The translations under genes and the position numbers were made by a program. Shown here in pieces: positions 1-7,712 of a stretch of 64,000 nucleotides of DNA. The stretch lies in NCBI RefSeq assembly GCF_947498095.1, contig NZ_CANMJE010000011.1, positions 1 through 64,000 of the forward strand, written 5' to 3'. The stretch comes from an uncultured Shimia sp. GTDB taxonomy: Bacteria; Pseudomonadota; Alphaproteobacteria; Rhodobacterales; Rhodobacteraceae. How positions within the stretch are numbered: the stretch's first letter is position 1; the number at the start of each line of letters is the position of its first letter. The notes beneath the pieces were generated by a model that was not told the origin of the DNA, did not search any database, and saw nothing but the letters and a program-made list of their open reading frames with translations.

Positions 1-303
1 CTTCAGTCGCTTGTTTGCCATTCTTAGTCCTCCGTTTCCTAACCTTAACGGTGGACCCATTCAGATGGGGAGGCTCAGCCTCTTTCCCCGAATGGTAATA
101 CGCTGGACCCAAAAGCGAGACCCGTTCGGTTTCACCAAAAGGAACAAACCAGTGCCTGCACCGTCATGGTACTTTCCAGAATCCTTCACGGTTTTAACAA
201 AGGCAGCAGTAAGAGGGCGTTTTTGTTTGGACTTGCCTTGGTTGCTCAATCTATTCCCCCAATTGTTCCTCCAGTAGATGGGGGAACAAGTAGGAACTGT
301 CAA
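1..303 (-). pseudogene. Degenerate tyrosine integrase, N-terminal remnant (runs off left edge)
   Basis: Read leftwards, this gives the arm-type DNA-binding domain (DUF4102 type) found at the N-terminus of P4-like tyrosine integrases: a KRPLTAAFVKTV segment, a KYHDG..TGLFL segment, and SRFWVQRITIRGKR. The frame then hits TGA at 61-63. Beyond the stop, the same frame resumes as GPPL...RMANKRLK, which resembles the usual next stretch (GSPPLV.LAEAR...ANKRL) but is scrambled. I therefore read a decayed gene, not a short real one. The catalytic domain would lie outside the window. The first ATG is at 303, though the family usually starts close to the KRPLT segment. It suggests an old island boundary. 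No tRNA that could have served as its attachment site is visible here. Confidence 0.7.
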
Positions 304-576
304 GAATGAGCTGGAACAGAAACTCTAACAAAATCAGGAAAATAAGTTAGTTACGGGTTCCTCTTGGAATGTGTTGGACTAGTAAATGGCGCATCTCGGG
401 TGCGCCACCACACCCCCCCTTAAAACAAACGCAGAACCCGAATGCGCGGGTGAGGTATGGGTCTTGGAGCCGGGTTAAATGGCCATGTGTCCCCCCACAA
501 AGGTGTTCGGACACACGTCGGAAACTGAAAGCTTCATTCACAGGGTTTGGGCTTGTTCCCCAATGCGCCCCTTGTC
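304..576. other. Non-coding stretch with small hairpins, unassigned
   Basis: No convincing gene is seen between the integrase remnant and the FkbM gene. It contains three short inverted repeats: TGGCGCA...TGCGCCA near 386-406, ACCCG...CGGGT near 437-452, and GTGTCC...GGACAC near 486-513. I looked for tRNA, tmRNA, SRP RNA and RNase P cores and recognise none. It may be leftover island DNA. Confidence 0.3.
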
Positions 577-1419
577 CTACCGCGATGCCAGAACGTCATA
601 TTGCGTCTTTCCACCCAGCTTTTTGAAATGTTTAAAGCCGTTCGCTTGCAACAATCTGACCAGCTGATCTGGATCGATCCAGTGTTCGTTCACCTCATAG
701 AACATCTCAGAAATTCTCGGTGCCAGCTCTGATTTCATCAATTCAGACAGGACAACAGGCTCAAACCCTTCAACGTCCACCTTCACCATGATCGGGGTTT
801 CGCGGTCTTCGACGAGCTCGTCCAAGCCACTGTGGTCTATCGTTTCGACGTTCAGGGTTTCATCCCCTTCCAGTGTTGTCGGGTTCTTTTGGGCAAGGGT
901 CGCGCCACCTGAGTGGTTGGATTTCATCCGAAGCGCGGCGGTTCCGGTGCTGTCAGCTATGGCAAGAGCCAGTGGCGTGCACTTGGACTGCGCGCGGTTA
1001 AGGGTGATGTTTTGCACTAAGTAACCAAAAGTCTTTTCCGATGGTTCAAAGGCGTAGCTGTGCAGGTTGTTCGGGTTTCGCGCGGCACAAAGCGTGTAAA
1101 GCCCTTGATTGGCGCCAATATCAAGGAACACGAAGGGATGCTTAATACTGCTGATATGATCCCATAGAAAATACCCGTAGACGCCGTTGACGTAGTGCCG
1201 AAAGGTGAAGTCGTCGAAGTTGCACGCAAGGCGAATGCCATATACAGTTGTGATCGTTCGTCCGATTTTCAAATTGCTTTGTAGCCGTCTGCGCAATCCG
1301 AACTGTTTTCTGACGTGCCAACGCACACCTCTGGCGCCCTCGCGGCGGTAAGTGCGGAATAGTGCAGAAACCACCTTAGCTATCCTCGTGTTAGTCGGGT
1401 ATTGCTTGGCTTGAACCAC
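577..1419 (-). CDS. FkbM family SAM-dependent methyltransferase
   Basis: The 280-residue protein carries the FkbM-type class I methyltransferase fold. The SAM-binding DIGANQG loop is at residues 100-106 and the conserved VKVDVEGFE strand at 212-220. FkbM-type enzymes O-methylate sugars or other small metabolites, and the family often sits in polysaccharide or accessory gene clusters. The acceptor cannot be told from sequence. The first codon is GTG at 1419, following AAAG. The N-terminal 45 residues are very basic (RRRL, RREGAR). It lies 39 bases downstream of a small secreted-peptide gene on the same strand and next to an integrase remnant, so I infer accessory DNA. Family assignment is firm; substrate is unknown. 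Confidence 0.88.
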   Translation of the reverse strand: MVQAKQYPTNTRIAKVVSALFRTYRREGARGVRWHVRKQFGLRRRLQSNLKIGRTITTVYGIRLACNFDDFTFRHYVNGVYGYFLWDHISSIKHPFVFLDIGANQGLYTLCAARNPNNLHSYAFEPSEKTFGYLVQNITLNRAQSKCTPLALAIADSTGTAALRMKSNHSGGATLAQKNPTTLEGDETLNVETIDHSGLDELVEDRETPIMVKVDVEGFEPVVLSELMKSELAPRISEMFYEVNEHWIDPDQLVRLLQANGFKHFKKLGGKTQYDVLASR

Positions 1420-1458
1420 CTTTGCGATACCTTCACAAGCGGATTTGAACCAGTGCGG

Positions 1459-1581
1459 TTATTTGCCAGGATCACGGCACGGGCTTTTTGTTTCAATCCA
1501 GTTCGAGACTTGCTGGGCCAGTAATGGAGACCCGAGAAAAAGCGTCACACAGAGCGCGCCAAGGTACGTTTTCAAATTCAT
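1459..1581 (-). CDS. Predicted 40-residue secreted peptide
   Basis: An ATG at 1581 opens a 40-codon frame ending in TAA at 1459. A perfect AGGAGG lies seven bases upstream. The peptide begins with a textbook signal sequence: MNLK, a hydrophobic core (YLGALCVTLFLGSPLL) and an ALA-type cleavage region at about residue 22 (LLAQ|Q). That leaves a mature part of only about 17 residues (QVSNWIETKSPCRDPGK) with one cysteine. It is not a lipoprotein, as no lipobox is present. It precedes the FkbM gene by 39 bases, so the two may be cotranscribed. I recognise no family. The strong Shine-Dalgarno and signal peptide are the reasons for calling it. Confidence 0.6.
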   Translation of the reverse strand: MNLKTYLGALCVTLFLGSPLLAQQVSNWIETKSPCRDPGK

Positions 1582-1835
1582 CTTTCAACCTCCTCATGTG
1601 TTTGTGACGCCGAGATAAGACGCCGGTGACCTCATCACATTTGTTTTCGTGCCACGCGGTTCTCCTTTGGTGCCAAATACATCAGACCCGCGGGGTTAGG
1701 GCCCGTGGGCAAGACATGCGTTTTTCGTGGGCGTTTCGTACCCAAAATCGCGTAGCGTGGTAAATTGTCTGGCCAGCGGGATGCCACTTCCTCTAACGTG
1801 ATGACAAACATGACGAACGGGGTGCAAGCCTGACC

Positions 1836-2393
1836 TTGCTGGATACAGAGATCAGCCAACAAACCGCTTGGATGCTGGCGGTGCGCGATCAGCGCGACAA
1901 AGCCGCATTTGCGGCTCTGTTCGATCACTATGCGCCCCGGCTCAAAGGCTTTATCATGAGAAGCGGATCGACCGCGGCCGAAGCCGAAGAGATCGTGCAG
2001 GATGTTATGTTGGCTGTTTGGCACAAGGCGGCACAGTTTGATCCCCACCAAAGCCAGGTGTCAGGCTGGGTTTACCGGATCGCCCGGAACCGTCAAATCG
2101 ACATTAAGCGTAAAGAGAACCGCCCGGTTCCTGAAGAGATAAAACAGCCCGAAACCACAGAAGCCGATGGCAGCCAGATTGTCGCGTTGGAACAAGAGGC
2201 CGAACGGCTTCGCACCGCAATCGCAGGATTGAAACCCGCGCAGCGAGAGGTCATCGAGAAGGCATACTTGGGCGAATTGACCCATCAGGAAATTCAAGAA
2301 GAGACTGGATTACCCCTTGGCACGATCAAATCCCGAATACGACTGGGCCTTGAAAAATTGCGCCATGACCTCAAATCCATGCGTGAAACATGA
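1836..2393 (+). CDS. rpoE: ECF RNA polymerase sigma factor (ECF11/RpoE-ChrR type)
   Basis: A 185-residue ECF sigma factor. Region 2 covers about residues 20-92 (AEEIVQDVMLAVW, then WVYRIARNRQID) and region 4 about 125-180 (LTHQEIQEETGLPLGTIKSRIRLGLEKLR). It overlaps the anti-sigma gene by four bases (ATGA), so the two are translationally coupled. In Rhodobacter the homologous RpoE-ChrR pair directs the response to singlet oxygen; the same role is inferred here. The start is uncertain. TTG at 1836 gives MLDTEISQQ, and no ATG lies further upstream in frame before the stop at 1794. An internal ATG at 1872 would still leave region 2 intact. I see no clear autoregulated promoter upstream. Confidence 0.9.
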   Translation: MLDTEISQQTAWMLAVRDQRDKAAFAALFDHYAPRLKGFIMRSGSTAAEAEEIVQDVMLAVWHKAAQFDPHQSQVSGWVYRIARNRQIDIKRKENRPVPEEIKQPETTEADGSQIVALEQEAERLRTAIAGLKPAQREVIEKAYLGELTHQEIQEETGLPLGTIKSRIRLGLEKLRHDLKSMRET

Positions 2394-3025
2394 GTGATAT
2401 TCGTCATCATATCCCAGAGCCGCTTTTGCTGGCTTATGCGTCTGGCAACCTGCCGCATGCCTATGCCGTTGTGGTGGCCGCACATATTTCTGTCTGCGAC
2501 CAGTGTCGTGCGGCGTCCGAAGGGCATTCAATTGTGGGGGGACAGGTCATGGAAGACACCGCGCCTCAGGCCGTGTCCGAGGATATGAAGTCCCGCCTGA
2601 TGGCGATGCTGGACGGCCCGGACCCGTTGCCGCCAACACCACGTGCCAAAGGCCTGTACCCAGCGCCTGTGGCAGAGTTGTTTTCCGGAGAGCAACCAAA
2701 ATGGAAAGGGCTGGGGATGGGTGTGAAACAATCCATCCTGTCCCAGAACGACAGTGGCAGCGTGCGGCTGCTGTATATTCCGGGAGGCCGCGCCATGCCG
2801 CACCATGGGCACAACGGTTTGGAACTGACACTGGTGCTACAAGGCGCGTTTTCGGATGAGACCGGGCGGTTTCAGCGTGGCGACGTTGAACTGGGTCTTC
2901 CTGAGATGGAGCATACGCCCATTGCCGAGGCCGGACCGGATTGCATTTGCCTTGCAGCGACCGACGCCAGGTTAAAATTCAACAGCCTGATCCCACGCTT
3001 GATGCAGCCCTTTCTCAACATCTGA
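2390..3025 (+). CDS. chrR: ChrR-type zinc/cupin anti-sigma factor
   Basis: The 211-residue protein has the two ChrR domains. The N-terminal zinc-binding anti-sigma domain shows H6/H7 and the HISVCDQC motif (H32, C36, C39). The C-terminal cupin (about residues 110-195) has a PHHGHNGLELTLVLQG core and a later EMEHTP, which supply the usual His/Glu metal ligands. In the Rhodobacter family the N-domain holds the sigma factor inactive, and the cupin is needed for release after singlet oxygen. The start codon overlaps the sigma stop by four bases, which fixes the start. All zinc ligands are present, so an intact regulatory pair is inferred. Confidence 0.9.
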   Translation: MSDIRHHIPEPLLLAYASGNLPHAYAVVVAAHISVCDQCRAASEGHSIVGGQVMEDTAPQAVSEDMKSRLMAMLDGPDPLPPTPRAKGLYPAPVAELFSGEQPKWKGLGMGVKQSILSQNDSGSVRLLYIPGGRAMPHHGHNGLELTLVLQGAFSDETGRFQRGDVELGLPEMEHTPIAEAGPDCICLAATDARLKFNSLIPRLMQPFLNI

Positions 3026-3129
3026 GACACTGTATCTTCACACCTCTCTGACATTTCCGTGATCGTACTGAACCAATCGCTGTGATGGTCCGTAATACTC
3101 TCATTAACGCATGAAACGGAGGATGACCC

Positions 3130-3645
3130 ATGCTGACCAAACTGAAAACTTCTCTGGCCGCGGCCGCTTTGATTGTAACCGGTGCTGCTGCCAGTGCGGC
3201 GACGATTGTCGAGATTGCTGCAGGTGATGAACGCTTCTCGACCCTTGTTGCCGCTGTAGAAGCAGCAGGTCTTGCCGAAACGCTTTCTGGCCCTGGCCCC
3301 TACACTGTGTTCGCGCCTGTGAACGACGCGTTTGCCGCCCTGCCAGACGGCACCGTTGAAACTCTTCTCAAGCCAGAAAACAAAGATCAGCTGACCGATG
3401 TTCTCTTGTACCACGTCGACGACCGCATGTTGACCGCCGGCCAGATCCCGCAAGGGTCGATGTACGTAAAGCCGGTTCTGGCAAGCGAGCGTCTGTGCAT
3501 CAAAGCGTCAGCCGATGGCGTAATGATTGACGATGGCAGCGGTCAGATGGCCACTGTGGTGATTGCCGACATCAAAGCCTCGAATGGGGTGATCCACGTG
3601 GTCGACAAGGTGCTGCTGCCCGGCACCCGTCCAAACTGCCACTAA
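3130..3645 (+). CDS. Secreted fasciclin (FAS1) domain protein
   Basis: The 171-residue product starts with a Sec signal peptide (MLTKLKTSLAAAALIVTGAAASA, cut at about residue 23). A single FAS1 domain fills the rest. The H1 motif reads YTVFAPVNDAFAALP, the central segment LLYHVDD, and the H2 end GVIHVVDKVLLP. Single-domain FAS1 proteins are periplasmic or surface proteins of poorly defined function, often linked to adhesion or stress. The AGGATGACCC stretch before the ATG supplies a plausible ribosome site. The gene lies 104 bases behind chrR, so it may belong to the ECF regulon, though I cannot find a matching promoter with confidence. A strong terminator follows. Confidence 0.88.
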   Translation: MLTKLKTSLAAAALIVTGAAASAATIVEIAAGDERFSTLVAAVEAAGLAETLSGPGPYTVFAPVNDAFAALPDGTVETLLKPENKDQLTDVLLYHVDDRMLTAGQIPQGSMYVKPVLASERLCIKASADGVMIDDGSGQMATVVIADIKASNGVIHVVDKVLLPGTRPNCH

Positions 3646-3669
3646 ATCAAAATCCCTAGTTTGATTTCA

Positions 3670-3698
3670 GGCCTGCTCCTTCGGGGGCGGGCCTTTTT
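3670..3698 (+). terminator. Rho-independent terminator after fasciclin gene
   Basis: The 10-bp stem GGCCTGCTCC / GGGGCGGGCC (two G-U pairs) has a TTCG tetraloop and is followed by five T residues. Confidence 0.85.
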
Positions 3699-3785
3699 GC
3701 TGCGTTGCGGCGGCTTTGCTGGCTTGTTCGACTCAGAGGTTTGCGGTCACGTGCGAAAGAGACATGCATTCAAAAGGACCAGCCG

Positions 3786-5129
3786 ATGTCGCCGAGATTT
3801 GACGAGTTTGCAGCCGGGTTGACTTATGACGACCTGCCCGAAGATGTCCTGCGTGTGCTGCGTCCAAGTTTTATGGACACGATGGGCGTTGCCGCCGTGG
3901 GCAGCACAACGCCGATGTCCGCTATCGCGCGCAAGGCATCTTTGGCACTGTTCGGCCCTGGAACAGCTGGGGCAGCCCGTATGCTGATGGATGGTCGCGC
4001 CGCAAGCCCTGCGGGAGCGGCGATGGCCGGAGCCTTTACCATCGACAGTATCGATGCCCATGACGGGATTACACCGTGTAAAGGTCACGCAGGCTCTGCC
4101 GTGTTCCCGGCGATGATGGCCATGGCGCAAGCCCAGGAACATCCCATGACTGGCGCTGAATTCGCCACGATTTTGGCCATCGCCTATGAGATCAGCTGTC
4201 GGGCAGGATTGGCACAACATGCCACATGCGCCGATTACCATACCTCTGGAGCATGGACAGCCGTGGGTGTTGCAGCCGCCGGGGCACGCCTGCTGGGAGG
4301 CGACGCCGAGGTCATTCGCCATGCGGCTGGAATCGGAGAATATCACGGACCGCGCAGCCAGATGATGCGCTGTATTGATTTTCCCACCAATGTACGGGAC
4401 GGCGTTGGATGGGGCGCACCCTCGGGCGTGACGGGAGCCTATCTGGCACGCGAAGGCTTTACCGGAGCACCTGCGTTGACCTGCGAAGGGCCGGGATCCG
4501 AGCCGTTTTGGGACGATTTGGGGCAGGGGTGGCGGCTGGTAGATCACACCCATTACAAAGCCTACCCTTGTTGCCGATGGGCGCACCCTGCAGTGGACGG
4601 CGTCGCGCATCTGATGCAGGCGCATGATCTACAGCACAGCGATGTCGCCGCGGTTGAGATCAAGACCTTTCACTATGCTACCCGGCTCGCAGGGCAGTCT
4701 CCGCAGACCCAAGACGAATTTGCCTATGCCATCGCCTTTCCCGTTGCGGCGATGATTGTGCGGGGACAGGTAGGCGTTGCGGAATTATCCCAAGACGCCC
4801 TGAACGATCCTGACATTCTGCGGGTTAGCAAGGCGACGACGTTGATTGATGACGACCACATGACCGCGATCAGTACCGACAAACGTTGGGCCGAGGTGAC
4901 GTTGGTTCTGCAGGATGGAACGCGGCTGACAGATAAGCCTCGCACCCCGCGCGGTGATCCAGACATGCCGCTAAGTGATGCTGAGATAACCGCGAAATTC
5001 CATCAGTTGGCTGATCCCGTTCTTGGTACGGACCTGTCTTCGGACATTCGAGAGATGGCCTTGGCGTTTGATACGCTTGATGGGGCAGGGATGGCGCGTC
5101 TGTTGTCACTGTGCACTGATATGCGCTGA
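3786..5129 (+). CDS. MmgE/PrpD family protein
   Basis: A 447-residue member of the MmgE/PrpD family, named after 2-methylcitrate dehydratase. Near-full-length family features are visible: DTMGVAAVG near the N-terminus, a SIDAHDG segment, GHAGSAVFPAMMAMA, and the C-terminal part of the domain. The family also holds aconitate decarboxylase-like enzymes and many uncharacterised (de)hydratases, so PrpD itself is not implied. No prpB/prpC neighbours are present. I start at ATG 3786, behind AAAAGGACC; the frame is open further upstream but has no better ribosome site and would add 27 unrelated residues. It stands alone between two terminators. Family assignment is secure; reaction is unknown. Confidence 0.85.
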   Translation: MSPRFDEFAAGLTYDDLPEDVLRVLRPSFMDTMGVAAVGSTTPMSAIARKASLALFGPGTAGAARMLMDGRAASPAGAAMAGAFTIDSIDAHDGITPCKGHAGSAVFPAMMAMAQAQEHPMTGAEFATILAIAYEISCRAGLAQHATCADYHTSGAWTAVGVAAAGARLLGGDAEVIRHAAGIGEYHGPRSQMMRCIDFPTNVRDGVGWGAPSGVTGAYLAREGFTGAPALTCEGPGSEPFWDDLGQGWRLVDHTHYKAYPCCRWAHPAVDGVAHLMQAHDLQHSDVAAVEIKTFHYATRLAGQSPQTQDEFAYAIAFPVAAMIVRGQVGVAELSQDALNDPDILRVSKATTLIDDDHMTAISTDKRWAEVTLVLQDGTRLTDKPRTPRGDPDMPLSDAEITAKFHQLADPVLGTDLSSDIREMALAFDTLDGAGMARLLSLCTDMR

Positions 5130-5137
5130 GACAGGAC

Positions 5138-5168
5138 AAAGAAAAACCGGCCTCAAACAAGGCCGGTT
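5138..5168 (-). terminator. Terminator for the DUF882 gene
   Basis: The 8-bp stem AACCGGCC / GGCCGGTT has an 8-base loop. On the minus strand it is followed by TTTTTCTTT. It also sits at the 3' end of the MmgE/PrpD gene and may act in both directions. Confidence 0.8.
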
Positions 5169-5193
5169 CCAAACCGTTAGGGTATTTTGGGGA

Positions 5194-5763
5194 TCAGCGG
5201 CCCCAGGTGCGGACCGGACCGCAATCCATATGCACAAAGTTTGACCCTGAGTAGCGGCCTACGCCACCAGCACGACAGGCGGCTGCAGCGCGCGCCATCT
5301 GGCTGACCGAGCGGGAAGACAGGCGAAGATCGGCGGCCTGACCCTTCATGTGCAGGGAATTCTTAGCAACCCCACGCGAACGCGAGCGTAGCATCGCATT
5401 GGTTTCTGGACTGCGATAGCCCGAGAGCAACATGTAAGGTTCGCTGATATCCAGCATATTGTGCGAGGCGGCCATGATGTCGATGGTGCGCAGATCCATC
5501 GTCTTAACGCCATCGGTGCGCCAGTCGCGCATGAATTTGTTGACCTCTTTCACGGCGTCTTTGATGTAGTCGCCTTCGATCCAGTAGATCGTGTCGAGCC
5601 GTTCGCCAGTGCGGCCGGAATACATGCGGATGCGGCGGATATCTCCGGCGCCGCGCAAAAAGCCTGCTGCATTGGAAAAGGTTGGGGCTGCAACCAAAGT
5701 GGTTGCTGCGAATGCGCGCAAAAGTCCGCGCCGTGTGATGCTCACAGAGCTGGAATCGGTCAT
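5194..5763 (-). CDS. DUF882 / YcbK-like murein peptidase, Tat-exported
   Basis: A 189-residue M15-family (DUF882) protein related to E. coli YcbK/MepK, which cleaves peptide cross-links in peptidoglycan. A twin-arginine signal is seen (TRRGLLRAF, R11-R12, then a hydrophobic stretch to about residue 32). Zinc ligands of the family are present: H138 and D145 in SLHMKGQAADLR, and H178 with D180 in NFVHMDCG. The GYRSPETN motif characteristic of the fold precedes them. The product ends within ten residues of the last ligand, which is normal. Tat export suggests the protein folds or binds metal before leaving the cytoplasm. It faces a divergent L,D-transpeptidase gene, so the two may handle 3-3 cross-link turnover together (inference). 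Confidence 0.88.
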   Translation of the reverse strand: MTDSSSVSITRRGLLRAFAATTLVAAPTFSNAAGFLRGAGDIRRIRMYSGRTGERLDTIYWIEGDYIKDAVKEVNKFMRDWRTDGVKTMDLRTIDIMAASHNMLDISEPYMLLSGYRSPETNAMLRSRSRGVAKNSLHMKGQAADLRLSSRSVSQMARAAAACRAGGVGRYSGSNFVHMDCGPVRTWGR

Positions 5764-6071
5764 CGTTAAAGCGCCTGTCCCGTCGCTACCTCACCGCAGT
5801 TTATCGCGGTTTTTTGTTAACATCCCCAAGTGTGCGCATTTTATGACACAGATCGAATCGCCAACCAAGTGCAGATTTGACGCAAGCGATTGCTTTCAAG
5901 GGTTTTCGGCAAAAACCTGCTGAATGTCCCTCAATGTGTCTGGATCGGCTCGCAAATGCGCCCAAACCGCACCAAGAGGTCAGGAAATGATGACGTTGAA
6001 GCAATTGTGAATGGACAGGCCTCCTTATTACGGGAAAATACAGGTCACAAATTTGAGTAGTACGAGACTAG
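5764..6071. other. Divergent intergenic region (DUF882 gene / L,D-transpeptidase)
   Basis: This 308-base stretch lies between two divergent murein genes and presumably holds both promoters. A weak hairpin ACCGC...GCGGT followed by TTTTTT (about 5793-5816) points rightwards but has no obvious transcript to end. No gene or RNA is recognised. Confidence 0.4.
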
Positions 6072-7685
6072 ATGATGTTGTCTTTCAATTCGATTAAACG
6101 ATGTATTGCGGTTGCTGGCCTGACGGCGGTGCTTTTGGGAACGGCGGCAACTGCTCCTGTTCAAGCCCAGGTCATGGCGTTCAAACAGGCGGTTGCCGAA
6201 ACCGCCGCGCGTGACGATTCACTCGCAGCCTACTACCGGGAAAGTGGGTACCAGCCGATTTGGACGGTTGAAGGTCCCGAAGGTCTGGCGCGTCGCAAAG
6301 CATTGATGAGCGCCTTGCAAAACGCAGATGATCACGGTCTCCCTACGGAGCGATACAAGTTCAACGCGTTGTTTGAGCAGATGGCCAGTGCTCGCACCCC
6401 CCGCGATCTGGGCTTGTTAGAAGTCGCGCTGAGCAAATCCTACCTCGCCTATGCCCGTGATGTTCGGACTGGAATGTTCGTTCCGACGTCTTTGGATTCC
6501 GGCATTCAGCGCAAAGCCCCCATTCGCGACCCCAAGGTATATCTGAGCGAGTTGCAAAAATCAGACCCGCAACGCTACATCACCGATCTCGCACCGCGTA
6601 CGCCAGAGTATCTGCGCCTGATGAAAGAAAAGATGCGTCTTGAACGCGTTGTGGCCTCGGGCGGATGGGGACCAAAGGTCAAAGCAAAGAAACTAGAGCC
6701 CGGCGATTCAGGTGACACAGTAGTTTCGCTGCGTAACCGTTTGATGGCAATGGGTTATCTTAATCGCAGCGCCAGTCTGGAGTTTGACCGTACGGTGGAA
6801 AAAGCCGTGCAGGCATTTCAGATCGACCACGGGCTTGAGGCTGATGGTGTCGCCGGCGCAGGGACGATCAAAGAGATCAATCGCGCACCAGAAGAACGGT
6901 TGAAGTCGGTTATGGTCGCGATGGAACGCGAGCGTTGGCTGAACAAAGATCGTGGCCAACGCCATGTTCTGGTCAATCTGACCGATTTCCACGCCCGCAT
7001 CATTGATGATGGTAAGGTGACGTTCAAAACCCGCTCGGTTGTTGGAAAAAACCAACATGATCGCCGCAGTCCAGAGTTTTCGGACATCATGGAGCACATG
7101 GTCATCAATCCGACTTGGAACGTTCCACGCTCGATTGCCACCAAAGAATACCTGCCAATGCTGCAGAAAAACCCGAACGCGGTCAGTTATCTCAAGGTAA
7201 TCGATGGCAGTGGTCGGGTCGTAAATCGCGCCAATGTGGATTTCACGCAGTATTCCGCGCGTAGTTTCCCATTTGACATCAAACAGGCGCCCGGATCGCG
7301 CAATGCGCTGGGTCTGGTCAAGTTTATGTTCCCCAACAAGCACAATATCTATTTGCACGACACACCGTCCAAAAGCCTGTTTGCCCGCGAAGTCCGAGCT
7401 TTCAGCCACGGTTGCATTCGTCTCCAGCAACCCTTTGACTTTGCCTATGCTTTGTTGGCCGTTCAGGAAGACGAGCCCAAGACCTTGTTTCACAAGCATC
7501 TGAAGACCGGTCGCGAGATCCAGGTTGATCTGGAAAAGCACGTGCCAGTTCACATCATCTATCGCACCGCCTTTACCAACGCCAAAGGCCCGGTTCAGTA
7601 TCGTCGCGACGTTTATGGTCGGGATGCCAAGATCTGGGACGCGATGGCGAATGAAGGGGTGGTGTTGCGCTCGGTTCAGGGCTAA
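6072..7685 (+). CDS. L,D-transpeptidase (YcbB-like, YkuD domain)
   Basis: A 537-residue exported enzyme. A signal peptide ends near residue 32 (PVQAQ). An N-terminal YcbB-type scaffold follows, then a PG-binding-1 domain at about residues 212-272 (GDSGDTVVSLRNRLMAMGYL ... AVQAFQIDHGLEADGVAG), and the YkuD catalytic domain from about 300 to 490. The active-site motif FSHGCIRLQ places the nucleophile at C448, with the upstream HDTP histidine. The family forms 3-3 cross-links in peptidoglycan or attaches proteins to it. Two adjacent ATGs (6072, 6075) are possible starts. It is transcribed away from the DUF882 peptidase, a plausible functional partner. Domain order and length match the family. 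Confidence 0.92.
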   Translation: MMLSFNSIKRCIAVAGLTAVLLGTAATAPVQAQVMAFKQAVAETAARDDSLAAYYRESGYQPIWTVEGPEGLARRKALMSALQNADDHGLPTERYKFNALFEQMASARTPRDLGLLEVALSKSYLAYARDVRTGMFVPTSLDSGIQRKAPIRDPKVYLSELQKSDPQRYITDLAPRTPEYLRLMKEKMRLERVVASGGWGPKVKAKKLEPGDSGDTVVSLRNRLMAMGYLNRSASLEFDRTVEKAVQAFQIDHGLEADGVAGAGTIKEINRAPEERLKSVMVAMERERWLNKDRGQRHVLVNLTDFHARIIDDGKVTFKTRSVVGKNQHDRRSPEFSDIMEHMVINPTWNVPRSIATKEYLPMLQKNPNAVSYLKVIDGSGRVVNRANVDFTQYSARSFPFDIKQAPGSRNALGLVKFMFPNKHNIYLHDTPSKSLFAREVRAFSHGCIRLQQPFDFAYALLAVQEDEPKTLFHKHLKTGREIQVDLEKHVPVHIIYRTAFTNAKGPVQYRRDVYGRDAKIWDAMANEGVVLRSVQG

Positions 7686-7712
7686 ATAAACCTCGCTAAT
7701 TGCGGGGTAACA

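Noticed and set aside
304..576. Possible tRNA, tmRNA or SRP RNA in the hairpin-rich left region
   Set aside because: Neither a T-arm (GTTCGAATC), tmRNA tag sequence nor SRP tetraloop could be recognised on either strand.
1582..1835. Possible ECF11 (TGATCC-type) autoregulated promoter upstream of rpoE
   Set aside because: No pair of matching -35/-10 elements with proper spacing was found by eye; the TGATC-like sites at 3060 and 3083 upstream of the fasciclin gene also lack a well-spaced -10.
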